Assembly (NCBI GenBank): GCA_945907225.1
Contig: CAMDSN010000057.1
Location: forward strand, 1-8,791
Source of the DNA: Flavobacterium psychrophilum
Lineage (GTDB): Bacteria > Bacteroidota > Bacteroidia > Flavobacteriales > Flavobacteriaceae
DNA length: 8,791 nucleotides
Direction of reading: 5' to 3'
This document shows positions 1 through 8,268 of this stretch, in pieces. A program made the position numbers and the translations under genes. The notes beneath the pieces are model-generated. The model worked only from the letters and a program-made list of their open reading frames with translations, was not told the origin of the DNA and made no database searches. The first letter of the stretch is position 1. Every line of letters starts with the position of its first letter.

Positions 1-2
1 CT

Positions 3-740
3 GATTCTTTGCCAGGAGCCATTTACAATGGACCACTTGTTGTAATGATTAACGGTAATTCTGCCTCAGCTAGTGAGTTTTTTGTAAATGTAATGCAAGA
101 TTACAATAGAGCAATTATAATTGGCAATCCCTCTTTTGGTAAAGCTACAATGCAAAGAGTTTATCCGTTAAATTCAAACAAAGATGAATTCATTAAAATT
201 ACTTTAGAAGAATTTTATCGTGTAAACGGGAAAACGAATCAATTTGTTAGCATACAACCCGATATTGAAATTCCAGCATTATTTGATGGAGAAATCAGTA
301 GAGAATGTGATTATCCGACAGCCATACAAAATGATGAAATAAATAGTTCAAGTTATAAATATATTAAAAATTTAAAATACACTTCAGCCGTTGCCTTGGG
401 CAAGAAAAGAATAGCCAGAAGTATAGATGCATTAGTTATAAAAAACCTAAACGACAAACTTGGTCCTTTATACAACATTCCAGAATTGCCAATTGGTTTA
501 GACTTTATTTCTGTTTTTGACAGTGTTAATTATCTTAATTTACTAATGAATGAAGTAGATAAATTAAACAAACAGGAATACCCTATAAATGTGATATTAA
601 ATTCAAAAGACGAAATGGGTCAGAAAAAAAACACCTATTTAAAAATAATAAATACGGATAGAATATTAGAAATTAAGCGTAATTATCATATTCTAGAAGC
701 TGCCAATATATTATTTGATGTGAACGCTAGCAATCCTTAA
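3..740 (+). CDS. Tail-specific (Prc/CtpA-like) S41 protease, C-terminal part, cut by the left window edge
   Basis: This is the 3' part of a carboxy-terminal processing protease of family S41. Such enzymes act in the periplasm and degrade or trim proteins from their C-termini. The frame is open to the window edge, so the N-terminus, PDZ domain and any signal peptide lie outside; the TTG at 9-11 is an internal Leu codon, not a start. The motif NGNSASASEFF holds the expected nucleophile Ser (codon 66-68), and SFGKAT holds the general-base Lys (codon 141-143). They are 25 residues apart, the same spacing as the Ser/Lys dyad of E. coli Prc. MQDYNRA and FYRVNG are further Prc-type motifs, and the family PDI motif follows (QPDIEIP). 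About 125 residues after the protease core resemble the Prc C-terminal region only loosely. The gene ends with TAA, and no clear terminator hairpin follows. The family call is firm. The exact subtype, Prc versus shorter CtpA, is inferred from the motifs. Confidence 0.9.
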   Translation, partial: DSLPGAIYNGPLVVMINGNSASASEFFVNVMQDYNRAIIIGNPSFGKATMQRVYPLNSNKDEFIKITLEEFYRVNGKTNQFVSIQPDIEIPALFDGEISRECDYPTAIQNDEINSSSYKYIKNLKYTSAVALGKKRIARSIDALVIKNLNDKLGPLYNIPELPIGLDFISVFDSVNYLNLLMNEVDKLNKQEYPINVILNSKDEMGQKKNTYLKIINTDRILEIKRNYHILEAANILFDVNASNP

Positions 741-853
741 TAATTTTAAGTTATACTACAGCAAAAATATTTTTATAATTTGTTTGCCCAATTCATATCT
801 TATATATTTTCCTTTAGTAGTCAACATCTTATTACTTTATTGATGCCTTTGCA

Positions 854-884
854 TTTGTAATACCGAAATATTCGATTATTTTTG
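854..884 (+). promoter_or_regulatory. Bacteroidota-type promoter of yebC
   Basis: A -33 element TTTG (854-857) and a -7 element TATTTTTG (877-884, fitting TAnnTTTG) are separated by 19 bases. This matches the known Bacteroidota housekeeping sigma consensus. Transcription would start around 890, giving a short A/T-rich leader before the yebC ATG at 917. The pairing is seen in the sequence; activity is inferred. Confidence 0.6.
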
Positions 885-916
885 TGGGCAACTTTATAAA
901 AAATATAGTTTAAATC

Positions 917-1627
917 ATGGGTAGAGCTTTCGAATTTAGAAAAGGGCGCAAAATGAAACGTTGGTCAGCAATGGCTAAAGCGTTTACACGTATAGGAAAA
1001 GATATTGTAATGGCAGTAAAAGAAGGAGGTCCTAATCCAGAAGCTAATTCGCGTTTACGAGCCGTTATTCAAAATGCTAAATCGGCAAACATGCCGAAAG
1101 AAAACGTGGAACGTGCCATTAAAAAAGCGACTGACAAAGATACTGCCAATTATAAAGAGCAACTTTTTGAAGGTTATGCGCCTCACGGTATTGCACTTTT
1201 AATAGAAACAGCCACCGATAATAATAATAGAACCGTTGCCAACATTAGAAGTTACTTTAACAAATGCAATGGTACAATGGGAACGCAAGGTTCGGTGGAA
1301 TTTATGTTTGATCATACCTGCAATTTCCGAATTCCAAATAGCACTATCGATATTGAAGAATTAGAATTGGAATTTATTGATTTTGGTGCCGAGGAAATTT
1401 TTTCCGATGAGGATGGAATTTTAATTTATGCTCCTTTTGGCAGTTATGGTGCAATTCAAAAAGAACTTGAAAATAGAAATATTGAAATACTTTCTTCGGG
1501 CTTTGAGCGCATACCTCAAATCACAAAAAAATTATCTGAATCGGAAATGGCTGATGTTGAAAAGTTAATTGAAAAAATTGAGGAAGATGATGATGTGATG
1601 AATGTTTATCACACAATGGAAGAATAG
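917..1627 (+). CDS. yebC: YebC/PmpR (TACO1) family protein
   Basis: This is a full-length YebC/TACO1 protein of 236 residues, close to the family's usual 235-250. Family members were long described as DNA-binding regulators (PmpR). Mitochondrial TACO1 and more recent bacterial work link them to translation, especially of proline-rich stretches. The start is secure because MGRAFEFRKGRKMKRW is the conserved N-terminus of the Bacteroidota form. Other hallmarks are PEANSRLRAVIQNAKSANMP (41-60), EGYAPHGIAL (85-94), a DNNNRT motif (101-106) and the GTQGSVEFMF stretch (122-131). The C-terminus is acidic (EEDDD, 222-226), as is common here. The gene is cytoplasmic with no signal sequence and no Shine-Dalgarno motif, as expected in this phylum. 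It has its own promoter and appears monocistronic, converging on the lipoprotein gene with 4 bases between stop codons and no terminator hairpin between them. Confidence 0.95.
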   Translation: MGRAFEFRKGRKMKRWSAMAKAFTRIGKDIVMAVKEGGPNPEANSRLRAVIQNAKSANMPKENVERAIKKATDKDTANYKEQLFEGYAPHGIALLIETATDNNNRTVANIRSYFNKCNGTMGTQGSVEFMFDHTCNFRIPNSTIDIEELELEFIDFGAEEIFSDEDGILIYAPFGSYGAIQKELENRNIEILSSGFERIPQITKKLSESEMADVEKLIEKIEEDDDVMNVYHTMEE

Positions 1628-1631
1628 TTGT

Positions 1632-2132
1632 TTATAGTTTTATTTTAATTATTTGATTTTCATCAATTGATAAACTAGTACTAACAGTTTTATAATTCTT
1701 TAAATTTAGTGTTTTGTTTTTCCCATAAAAACCTGGAATAACAACAACTCTAAATACCTGATTAAGTTTAAAATTATTACTAACACCTTGTAAATCAAAT
1801 CCTTCTATATTTATCTCTGCATCAAACCGTGTGAAATTGTAGTCATACCGTATATCTAGTGTTCCATCATCAAAAAAATAAGTTTCGGGCAATGGCTTCC
1901 AAATAGCTTCACCCTGATATGACCCCGATAATCTATACACTAAAACCATATCAGAATTTGAAAGGGTGTATGGATAATTTAGGAGTGCCGAATATTGATT
2001 TGGAAAAAAATTGACATTTGAATATTCAAAGACCTTACTGTAATTTGTGGTGTTTGTATTTGAAGTTTCACTGGTACAGCCTTGCATTAAAATTAAAACT
2101 AATAAAACAAGTAAAACGAATCTCTTTTTCAT
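1632..2132 (-). CDS. Small lipoprotein of unknown function
   Basis: This predicts a 166-residue lipoprotein. MKKRFVLLVLLVLILMQGC is a basic n-region and hydrophobic core ending in a lipobox with Cys19 as the lipidation site. The residues after Cys19 (TSETSNTN) lack the acidic cluster of known Bacteroidota surface-export signals, so a periplasm-facing location is more likely; this is inference. The mature part looks like a beta-rich globular domain. Segments such as QYSALLNYP (46-54), DMVLVYRL (61-68), WKPLPETYFFDDGTL (78-92) and NQVFRVVVIPG (124-134) recall, from memory, a flavobacterial family of small lipoproteins. Members are sometimes mislabelled dihydrolipoamide dehydrogenase; nothing here supports such an enzyme, as no FAD motif or redox Cys pair is present. 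The gene lies 84 bases downstream of the T9SS gene on the same strand and could be cotranscribed with it. No clear promoter box was seen in the gap. Confidence 0.8.
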   Translation of the reverse strand: MKKRFVLLVLLVLILMQGCTSETSNTNTTNYSKVFEYSNVNFFPNQYSALLNYPYTLSNSDMVLVYRLSGSYQGEAIWKPLPETYFFDDGTLDIRYDYNFTRFDAEINIEGFDLQGVSNNFKLNQVFRVVVIPGFYGKNKTLNLKNYKTVSTSLSIDENQIIKIKL

Positions 2133-2216
2133 ATTAATAATTTTTTAAACCAGAACGAAGCGAAACATTAATTGTGCCAAAATTCACTAAAAAATACCTT
2201 CTAAATATATATAACC

Positions 2217-3788
2217 TTACTTTTTAACAACTTTTTGAGAAAAAATACCATGACTTGTCTCAACTTGTACTATGTAAATTCCTGAAGCACAATTTGAGAT
2301 ATCTAAAGTGTTACCAATTAAAACACCTAATAAATTGTAGACTTTTACGTTTATCACTTCCATTTGAGCGTTTGAAATTTCTAATTTACCATTTGTTGGA
2401 TTTGGGAGTAACCTAATAGATTTATTATCAAAATTTCCTACGGAGAGTGCTGTTAAACTGAAACAATCAGAAATACTCACACAACCATTAGTTGTTAATT
2501 GAACTGCGTAAAAACCAGCTATATTTTCAGGCTGATAAATTTGGGTTGTCGCATTTGGAATCAGAACATTACCATTGTCGCAATCAATCCACTGATAGGT
2601 TGTTCCTGTCAAATCTCTATCTGCCATTAATGACGCGTCACCAATAGTAACATTTGTAGTAAAGGCATTTTGTGAATCTGTAATCGTAACTGGTAATGTT
2701 ATCGTTTCTACTTGATCTGGGTCGCAAACTGTATTAGTAACTGTTAGCGTTACTTGTTTAACGCCAGGACAAGTATAATTGTGAGTCGGATTTTTTAAAG
2801 AACTATTAGGTGTGCCATCACCAAAATTCCAATTAGACAAATTATAGTTGGAACTACCATTAATAAAAGACACCGATGCTGTTTGATTAACCGGATTAAA
2901 ATCACTTGTTAATGGAATGTTCGTAAATAAAGCTGTAGTAGTTAAACATCGGGGAATATCAATATAGGAACAACTAGAAGGAGTCCAAACACCTGCTTGT
3001 AATGTTCCCGATACTTCTAAAACAGGAATGCCATAATTGGTGTCAAACCATTTGTATGTAACCGTTGTTTGTACCGATGGGGTACTTTGCCCTTGGATAG
3101 TGATAGTGCTATTATCTACCACAGTAGTCTTCATCTTCAACACATTTGGAAAAACACCAAAAGGAGTAGTTAGGGAGCCCCAACCATCAACTTTGTTCGT
3201 TCTTTGGGTTTCAGAGGCATAAACTAAAGGAAAACCAAACGCAGACAAATCAAAAGTTAAGCTAGACGGATTGGTGTAATTATCGTTATAATTCATAGGA
3301 AATTGATATAGTATATCTGGAACAGAATAACTCGCTGTAAATGGTAATGTAAGCCCGTCAATTGTAATATTAGCACCTATCATTTTGTTAGATAAATTAG
3401 TGGCAGTTATCTTGCTGTGCATGAAGGCATTTGTTAATCCGAATCCTTGAACTTGCAAGCCTTCCACGGTGCTATTAGCTAAATTAAAAGCGGCATTAAA
3501 TTGAGTATTACAATTAAACAAAAAGTTATTTGAAAAACACCAAGAGGTCCTATATCCAGTATTTGCGGGATTTACCCAAGAAAGCGTTTCTTGAGAATTG
3601 GGTGTTAACGAACTAAAATTCCAAGAAATATTCTCCCCTGAAGTTGTAAAATCTAATCCATTCAAAATTGATGCTCTACTAACTAAAAAATCTTCATTAA
3701 CTAAAGCATAATCGGTATAATTATATGTTGCTTGGCCAAAATTTAATGACGTTACAAGTAAAATTGTAATAAAAATAATTTTTTTCAT
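2217..3788 (-). CDS. Secreted T9SS cargo protein with PKD domain and type A C-terminal sorting domain
   Basis: This is a complete 523-residue exported protein. MKKIIFITILLVTSLNFGQA is a Sec signal peptide, probably cleaved near residue 20. Residues 21-290 form an N-terminal region I cannot assign to a named family; it has two close Cys pairs (84/93, 273/281) and no recognisable catalytic motif. A PKD domain follows (about 292-370), marked by WNFGDG (320-325). Next is an Ig-like module (about 375-448) with the TYQWIDCDNG and GFYAVQLTTNGC patterns often seen before sorting domains. The end (about 455-523) is a type A T9SS sorting domain: LLPNPTNGKLEI (460-471), a YNLLGVLIG strand (484-492), SGIYIVQVE (502-510) and a basic tail QKVVKK. 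T9SS would move the protein across the outer membrane, with the sorting domain normally removed. PKD and Ig modules suggest a binding or structural role. ATG at 3788 is the only start that gives the signal peptide. Confidence 0.9.
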   Translation of the reverse strand: MKKIIFITILLVTSLNFGQATYNYTDYALVNEDFLVSRASILNGLDFTTSGENISWNFSSLTPNSQETLSWVNPANTGYRTSWCFSNNFLFNCNTQFNAAFNLANSTVEGLQVQGFGLTNAFMHSKITATNLSNKMIGANITIDGLTLPFTASYSVPDILYQFPMNYNDNYTNPSSLTFDLSAFGFPLVYASETQRTNKVDGWGSLTTPFGVFPNVLKMKTTVVDNSTITIQGQSTPSVQTTVTYKWFDTNYGIPVLEVSGTLQAGVWTPSSCSYIDIPRCLTTTALFTNIPLTSDFNPVNQTASVSFINGSSNYNLSNWNFGDGTPNSSLKNPTHNYTCPGVKQVTLTVTNTVCDPDQVETITLPVTITDSQNAFTTNVTIGDASLMADRDLTGTTYQWIDCDNGNVLIPNATTQIYQPENIAGFYAVQLTTNGCVSISDCFSLTALSVGNFDNKSIRLLPNPTNGKLEISNAQMEVINVKVYNLLGVLIGNTLDISNCASGIYIVQVETSHGIFSQKVVKK

Positions 3789-3822
3789 AGTTTTAATTTT
3801 AAATTATTTGAAACTAGTTACT

Positions 3823-3843
3823 ACCTCTATTTCTATTAGAGAT
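3823..3843 (-). other. Small hairpin in the gap between icmF and the T9SS gene
   Basis: On the minus strand, ATCTCTA and TAGAGGT form a 7-bp stem with one G-T wobble and a 7-base loop. It sits 34 bases upstream of the T9SS gene start and 40 bases after the icmF stop. No T-run follows on either strand, so it is not a typical intrinsic terminator. It could be a 5' leader structure or chance in A/T-rich DNA. Confidence 0.2.
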
Positions 3844-3883
3844 ATAAATTTAACTTTAGGTTTTATATTTAATCAAGTCACAA

Positions 3884-6800
3884 TTACATATTCCTTCTAT
3901 ACTGACCGCCCACCTCAAATAGGCATGCCGTAATTTGGCCTAACGAACAATACTTTGTAGCAGTCATTAGTACCTCAAAGATATTTTCATTGTGTATTGC
4001 TGCATTTTGAAGAGCATTAATTTGTTCTTGTTCTAAATCTTGATATGATTTATGTAAATTTTGCAAAGTCTTAATTTGCTCTTGTTTTTCTTCTTCAGTA
4101 GCGCGTATAACCTCTGTAGGAAGTACAGTTGGAGAACCTTTAGAACTTAAAAATGTATTAACACCTATAATAGGAAATTCACCAGTGTGTTTCAGTGTCT
4201 CATAATATAAACTTTCTTCCTGAATCTTTGAACGCTGGTACATTGTTTCCATAGCGCCTAAAACACCACCGCGCTCAGTAATTCTATCAAATTCTAGTAA
4301 AACGGCCTCTTCAACTAAATCGGTCAATTCTTCAATTATAAATGAACCTTGAATTGGATTCTCGTTTTTGGTTAAGCCCAATTCCTTATTAATGATTAAC
4401 TGTATTGCCATGGCACGACGTACACTTTCTTCAGTTGGAGTTGTAATAGCTTCATCGTAGGCATTTGTGTGTAAAGAATTACAATTATCATAAATTGCAT
4501 ACAGCGCTTGTAGGGTGGTTCTAATGTCATTAAAATCTATTTCTTGAGCATGTAAAGAGCGCCCCGAGGTTTGAATATGATATTTTAACATTTGAGCCCT
4601 TTCATTAGCTCCATATTTATTTTTTAGCGCTTTTGACCATATTTTTCTTGCTACTCTGCCAATCACAGCATATTCAGGATCAATACCGTTTGAAAAGAAG
4701 AAAGATAAATTGGGGCCAAAATCATTAATATTCATCCCTCGGCTTAAATAATACTCAACGTATGTAAAACCATTGGATAAAGTAAAAGCCAATTGTGTAA
4801 TTGGATTGGCACCCGCCTCAGCAATATGATATCCTGAAATAGAAACAGAATAGAAATTGCGAATGTTCTTTTTTATAAAATATTCTTGCACATCTCCCAT
4901 TAAACGCAAAGCAAATTCAGTGGAAAAAATACAAGTGTTTTGAGCTTGATCTTCCTTAAGGATGTCGGCTTGTACCGTACCACGAACTTGGGTTAATGTT
5001 TTTATAACAATGTCCTTATAAACCGAATCAGGTAAAACTTGGTCACCGCTTACCCCCAATAAAAATAGACCTAAGCCATTGTTACCCTCTGGCAACTCTC
5101 CTTTGTAAGTTGGTCGTTGCAAGCTTTTTTTCTTATAAATTTCATTTATTTGGTCCTCAACTTCCTCTTGTAAATTGTTTTCAAAAATATATTTTTCACA
5201 ATTTTGATCAATGGCGGCGTTCATAAAAAAACCAAGTAACATTGGTGCTGGACCATTGATTGTCATTGATACTGAAGTAAGCGCGTGACATAAATCAAAT
5301 CCTGAATAAAGTTTTTTAGCATCATCCAAACAACAAATTGAGACGCCAGCATTTCCTATTTTACCATATATATCGGGTCGCAAATCGGGATCATTACCAT
5401 ATAAAGTCACACTATCAAAAGCTGTAGATAATCTTTTGGCTGGCAAGCCAGCACTAACATAATGAAACCTTTTGTTGGTTCGCTCAGGACCGCCCTCACC
5501 TGCAAACATTCTAGAGGGATCTTCTCCTTCACGCTTAAAAGGATACAACCCGGCGGTAAATGGAAATTCACCGGGGACGTTTTCTTGTAAATTCCATTTT
5601 AAAATATCACCCCATGCTTTGTATTTTGGTAAAGCAATTTTGGGTATTTGAGTATGTGATAAACTTTCAGTGTGGGTTTCAATTTTTATAACTTTATCAC
5701 GAACATTAAAACTATAAACTGAATTTTTGTATTTACTAACTTTATCATTCCACGTTAAAATTACTTCCCAATTAAACGGATCAAGATTCATTTTAACACG
5801 GTCGAATTCTTTAATTAATAAGTTTAGAAAAATAGCTTTATTATCACTAATATTCAATGAATTAGAATCTATACCTGATTTATCAAGTAACGGTTCTTTT
5901 TGGTTTACAGAATCAATTGTTTTAAAAATTCCATATAACTTTTGTGCTACTTCAACTTGAGTTAGAACTGTTTCATCATACTTGCGGTTATTTTCAGCTA
6001 TCTCAGATAAATAACGCGTTCTGTGAGGTGGAATCACAAAAATTTTCTCACTCATTTCACGCGTAGTTTGAAAAGTAGAATTTAAATTACTTTGCGTTCT
6101 TTCTACAACTTTCCCCATCAGTTTTTTGTAGAGCGTATTCATACCAGGATCATTAAACTGAGAGGCAATAGTACCTATAACTGGCATATCGTCTGGATTT
6201 AAATCCCACAAATTATGATTGCGCTGGTATTGTTTTTTAACATCACGTAAAGCATCCAAAGAACCGCGCTTATCAAACTTATTTATAGCTACTAAATCGG
6301 CGAAATCCAACATGTCAATTTTCTCTAATTGAGTCGCCGCACCAAACTCGGGTGTCATAACATAAAGTGAAACATCTGAATGATCCATGATTTCTGTATC
6401 ACTTTGACCAATACCAGAAGTCTCTAAAATAATAATATCATATTTTGCAGCCTTTAGAACCTGAATAGCTTCTGCCACGTATTTTGACAAAGCCAAATTA
6501 GATTGGCGTGTGGCTAAAGAACGCATATAAACTCTTGGATTATTAATCGCATTCATTCGTATTCTATCACCAAGCAGCGCTCCACCTGTCTTACGCTTAG
6601 AGGGGTCTACAGAAATTAATCCAATAGTTTTTTCAGGGAAATCAATTAAAAATCTTCTCACTAATTCATCTACTAGCGATGATTTTCCTGCCCCACCGGT
6701 TCCTGTAATTCCTAAAACAGGTGTGCTTGAAGTTTTATTCTTATTATGTATTAAATCAAAAACTGGCTTGGCAATTTCGGGGAAATTTTCGGCAGCTGAA

Positions 6801-7309
6801 ATTAAGCGCGCTATAGCTGTTGGATTTTTTTTCTCAATTTGTTTTAATTCATCGTTAAGTATGTTGCCAATTGGATAATCTGATTGTTTAACTAAGTCAT
6901 TTATCATTCCTTGCAGGCCCATAGCTCTCCCATCGTCTGGTGAATAAATCCTAGTAATTCCGTAGGCATGCAAATCAGCAATCTCGCCAGGTAAAATTAC
7001 ACCACCACCACCACCAAATATTTTAATGTGACTAGCTCCTTTTTCCTTGAGTAAGTCAAACATGTATTTAAAATATTCGTTATGTCCTCCTTGATACGAT
7101 GTCATTGCAATAGCGTTTGCATCCTCTTGAATTGCAGTGTTAACAACTTCTTCTACACTTCTGTCATGTCCCAAATGAATTACCTCTACTCCCGTTGCCT
7201 GAATAATCCTTCTCATGATATTTATGGCAGCATCGTGACCGTCAAATAAAGATGCGGCAGTTACAATTCTAACTTTATTTACAGGAATGTAGGGTTGTTT
7301 TTGAATCAT
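3884..7309 (-). CDS. icmF: Fused B12-dependent isobutyryl-CoA mutase IcmF with built-in G-protein chaperone
   Basis: IcmF interconverts isobutyryl-CoA and n-butyryl-CoA in the cytoplasm using adenosylcobalamin, within branched-chain and short-chain acyl-CoA metabolism. All three family modules are present in 1141 residues. The B12-binding domain (about 10-145) has LFDGHDAA, with His25 as the predicted cobalt ligand, and a GGGGG turn (99-103). The MeaB-like GTPase (about 195-420) has Walker [10 protein letters not shown] (203-211), the [16 protein letters not shown] segment (234-249), ETSGIGQSD (296-304) and NKFD (343-346). The mutase barrel (about 560-1141) has SISGYH, with predicted catalytic His828. 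Phe584 (EFPFTAGLY) and Gln790 (AQNTCIF) occupy the positions of the Tyr and Arg that hold the methylmalonyl carboxylate in methylmalonyl-CoA mutase. This is the isobutyryl-type pair. No key residue is missing and no frameshift is seen. ATG at 7309 suits the family N-terminus. No cobalamin riboswitch was recognised upstream. No acyl-CoA genes adjoin it. Confidence 0.96.
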   Translation of the reverse strand: MIQKQPYIPVNKVRIVTAASLFDGHDAAINIMRRIIQATGVEVIHLGHDRSVEEVVNTAIQEDANAIAMTSYQGGHNEYFKYMFDLLKEKGASHIKIFGGGGGVILPGEIADLHAYGITRIYSPDDGRAMGLQGMINDLVKQSDYPIGNILNDELKQIEKKNPTAIARLISAAENFPEIAKPVFDLIHNKNKTSSTPVLGITGTGGAGKSSLVDELVRRFLIDFPEKTIGLISVDPSKRKTGGALLGDRIRMNAINNPRVYMRSLATRQSNLALSKYVAEAIQVLKAAKYDIIILETSGIGQSDTEIMDHSDVSLYVMTPEFGAATQLEKIDMLDFADLVAINKFDKRGSLDALRDVKKQYQRNHNLWDLNPDDMPVIGTIASQFNDPGMNTLYKKLMGKVVERTQSNLNSTFQTTREMSEKIFVIPPHRTRYLSEIAENNRKYDETVLTQVEVAQKLYGIFKTIDSVNQKEPLLDKSGIDSNSLNISDNKAIFLNLLIKEFDRVKMNLDPFNWEVILTWNDKVSKYKNSVYSFNVRDKVIKIETHTESLSHTQIPKIALPKYKAWGDILKWNLQENVPGEFPFTAGLYPFKREGEDPSRMFAGEGGPERTNKRFHYVSAGLPAKRLSTAFDSVTLYGNDPDLRPDIYGKIGNAGVSICCLDDAKKLYSGFDLCHALTSVSMTINGPAPMLLGFFMNAAIDQNCEKYIFENNLQEEVEDQINEIYKKKSLQRPTYKGELPEGNNGLGLFLLGVSGDQVLPDSVYKDIVIKTLTQVRGTVQADILKEDQAQNTCIFSTEFALRLMGDVQEYFIKKNIRNFYSVSISGYHIAEAGANPITQLAFTLSNGFTYVEYYLSRGMNINDFGPNLSFFFSNGIDPEYAVIGRVARKIWSKALKNKYGANERAQMLKYHIQTSGRSLHAQEIDFNDIRTTLQALYAIYDNCNSLHTNAYDEAITTPTEESVRRAMAIQLIINKELGLTKNENPIQGSFIIEELTDLVEEAVLLEFDRITERGGVLGAMETMYQRSKIQEESLYYETLKHTGEFPIIGVNTFLSSKGSPTVLPTEVIRATEEEKQEQIKTLQNLHKSYQDLEQEQINALQNAAIHNENIFEVLMTATKYCSLGQITACLFEVGGQYRRNM

Positions 7310-7418
7310 TAGTAAAATATTGACGATTTTGAGTGCGCAATTTAAGGATTTTTCAAAAAAATGCCAATTAATTACTTGAAAACAAAAAGTATATTTTTAA
7401 AATATATTCTCTAAATTA

Positions 7419-7449
7419 TTTGAAATGATATATCGCAACGAATTTCAAA
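7419..7449. repeat. Inverted repeat in the icmF/DUF4197 divergent intergenic region
   Basis: TTTGAAAT (7419-7426) and ATTTCAAA (7442-7449) are perfect 8-bp inverted arms with a 15-base spacer, centred 23 bp or about two helical turns apart. The element sits between two divergent genes and 22 bases upstream of the -7 box at 7472, a position where a dimeric regulator could bind. It is A/T-rich, so chance occurrence is quite possible. No regulator gene is present in the window. Confidence 0.3.
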
Positions 7450-7471
7450 GCTATCGATTAAATTAAATAGC

Positions 7472-7479
7472 TACTTTTG
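7472..7479 (+). promoter_or_regulatory. -7 promoter box of the DUF4197 gene
   Basis: TACTTTTG fits the Bacteroidota -7 consensus TAnnTTTG and lies 45 bases upstream of the ATG at 7525. No good -33 TTTG is found at the usual 17-23 base spacing; the nearest partial match is TTTC at 7443-7446. The box overlaps the alternative TTG codon at 7477, which argues against translation starting there. Confidence 0.45.
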
Positions 7480-7524
7480 TGTTTAATATCTTCATTTATT
7501 ATACTCACAATTAAAATACAACTC

Positions 7525-8268
7525 ATGAAATTACATTTTGCACTTTTATTATTCTTGCCTTTACTGGGTATTTCTCAAAACAATTTATTAAACAAAATTA
7601 AAAAAGAGGTAAAAAATGTGAATACCGATGATTTTAAAAAAATAACTTCAAATTCAAATGCAATTGATATTTCTGCTGGTTTAAAGGAAGCCTTAAACAA
7701 AGGTATTGAAAAACAAGTAACCAAATTAACAGCTAAAGACGGGTTTTTAAAAAACGAATTAGTAAAAATCATGTTGCCATCCGAGTTAAAAAAAGTGGAT
7801 GAAACATTGCGTAAATTTGGTTTTGGTTCGATGGCAGACGAGGGATTAATCATCTTGAACAGAGCTGCAGAAGATGCTGTTAAAGAATCAACGCCAATAT
7901 TTGTAGACGCTGTAAAAAACATGAGTTTTACAGATGCAAAAAAAATCCTCATGGGTAGCGAGAATGAAGCAACTAGTTATTTACAAACAAATACGTCTTC
8001 GGCATTATATTCTAAGTTTAACCCTGTAGTTAAAAATTCATTTTCTAAAGTGGGAGCAGATAAAATTTGGGCCACTATTATAAAAAAATACAACACATTA
8101 CCAATGGTTACAAAGATAAATCCTGATTTAACAGACTACACTACAAATAAAGCATTGGAAGGGGTATTCAAGATGATTGCAGTGGAGGAAAAAATCATTA
8201 GAACTGATTTAAACAGCAGGTCAACTACACTTTTACAAAATGTTTTTGCTATTCAAGATAAGAAGTAG
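7525..8268 (+). CDS. DUF4197 exported protein of unknown function
   Basis: This is a 247-residue protein of the DUF4197 family, whose function is not established to my knowledge. The ATG at 7525 is chosen over an in-frame TTG 48 bases upstream. It gives a clean Sec signal peptide, MKLHFALLLFLPLLGISQ, with cleavage near residue 18, while the TTG lies inside the promoter box. There is no lipobox Cys, so the mature protein should be soluble in the periplasm. The family domain covers about residues 48-245. Characteristic stretches are ISAGLKEALNKGIEKQV (49-65), the DGFLKN turn (72-77), LRKFGFGSMADE (95-106), LNRAAEDAV (111-119), FVDAVKNMSFTDAKKIL (126-142), TDYTTNKALEGVFKMIA (203-219) and the EEKIIR end motif (221-226). 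The content looks mostly alpha-helical. It is the only gene on this strand between icmF and the terminator at 8408, so it is probably monocistronic. No catalytic motif is visible. Confidence 0.9.
   Translation: MKLHFALLLFLPLLGISQNNLLNKIKKEVKNVNTDDFKKITSNSNAIDISAGLKEALNKGIEKQVTKLTAKDGFLKNELVKIMLPSELKKVDETLRKFGFGSMADEGLIILNRAAEDAVKESTPIFVDAVKNMSFTDAKKILMGSENEATSYLQTNTSSALYSKFNPVVKNSFSKVGADKIWATIIKKYNTLPMVTKINPDLTDYTTNKALEGVFKMIAVEEKIIRTDLNSRSTTLLQNVFAIQDKK

Noticed and set aside
763..774. AAAAATATTTTT palindrome after the protease gene
   Set aside because: It has no G/C pairs, too little stem stability and no proper T-run after a stem, so it does not qualify as an intrinsic terminator.
756..827. 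Minus-strand 23-codon frame in the gap before yebC
   Set aside because: It has no motif and no promoter box; a frame this short is expected by chance in A/T-rich DNA.
3037..3222. Plus-strand open frame of 61 codons
   Set aside because: It lies wholly antisense within the T9SS cargo gene, has no recognisable motif and no promoter box; it is a shadow of the real gene.
5727..5960. Plus-strand open frame of 77 codons
   Set aside because: It is antisense to the linker between the GTPase and mutase domains of IcmF, with no family similarity or start context.
7477..7524. TTG start extending the DUF4197 protein by 16 residues
   Set aside because: The TTG lies inside the -7 promoter box, and the extension would bury the signal peptide; the ATG at 7525 gives a normal N-terminus.
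7575..7952. Minus-strand open frame of 125 codons
   Set aside because: It is antisense to the DUF4197 gene, whose protein is clearly recognised; the Phe/Ser-rich translation is typical of a shadow of Lys/Glu-rich codons.
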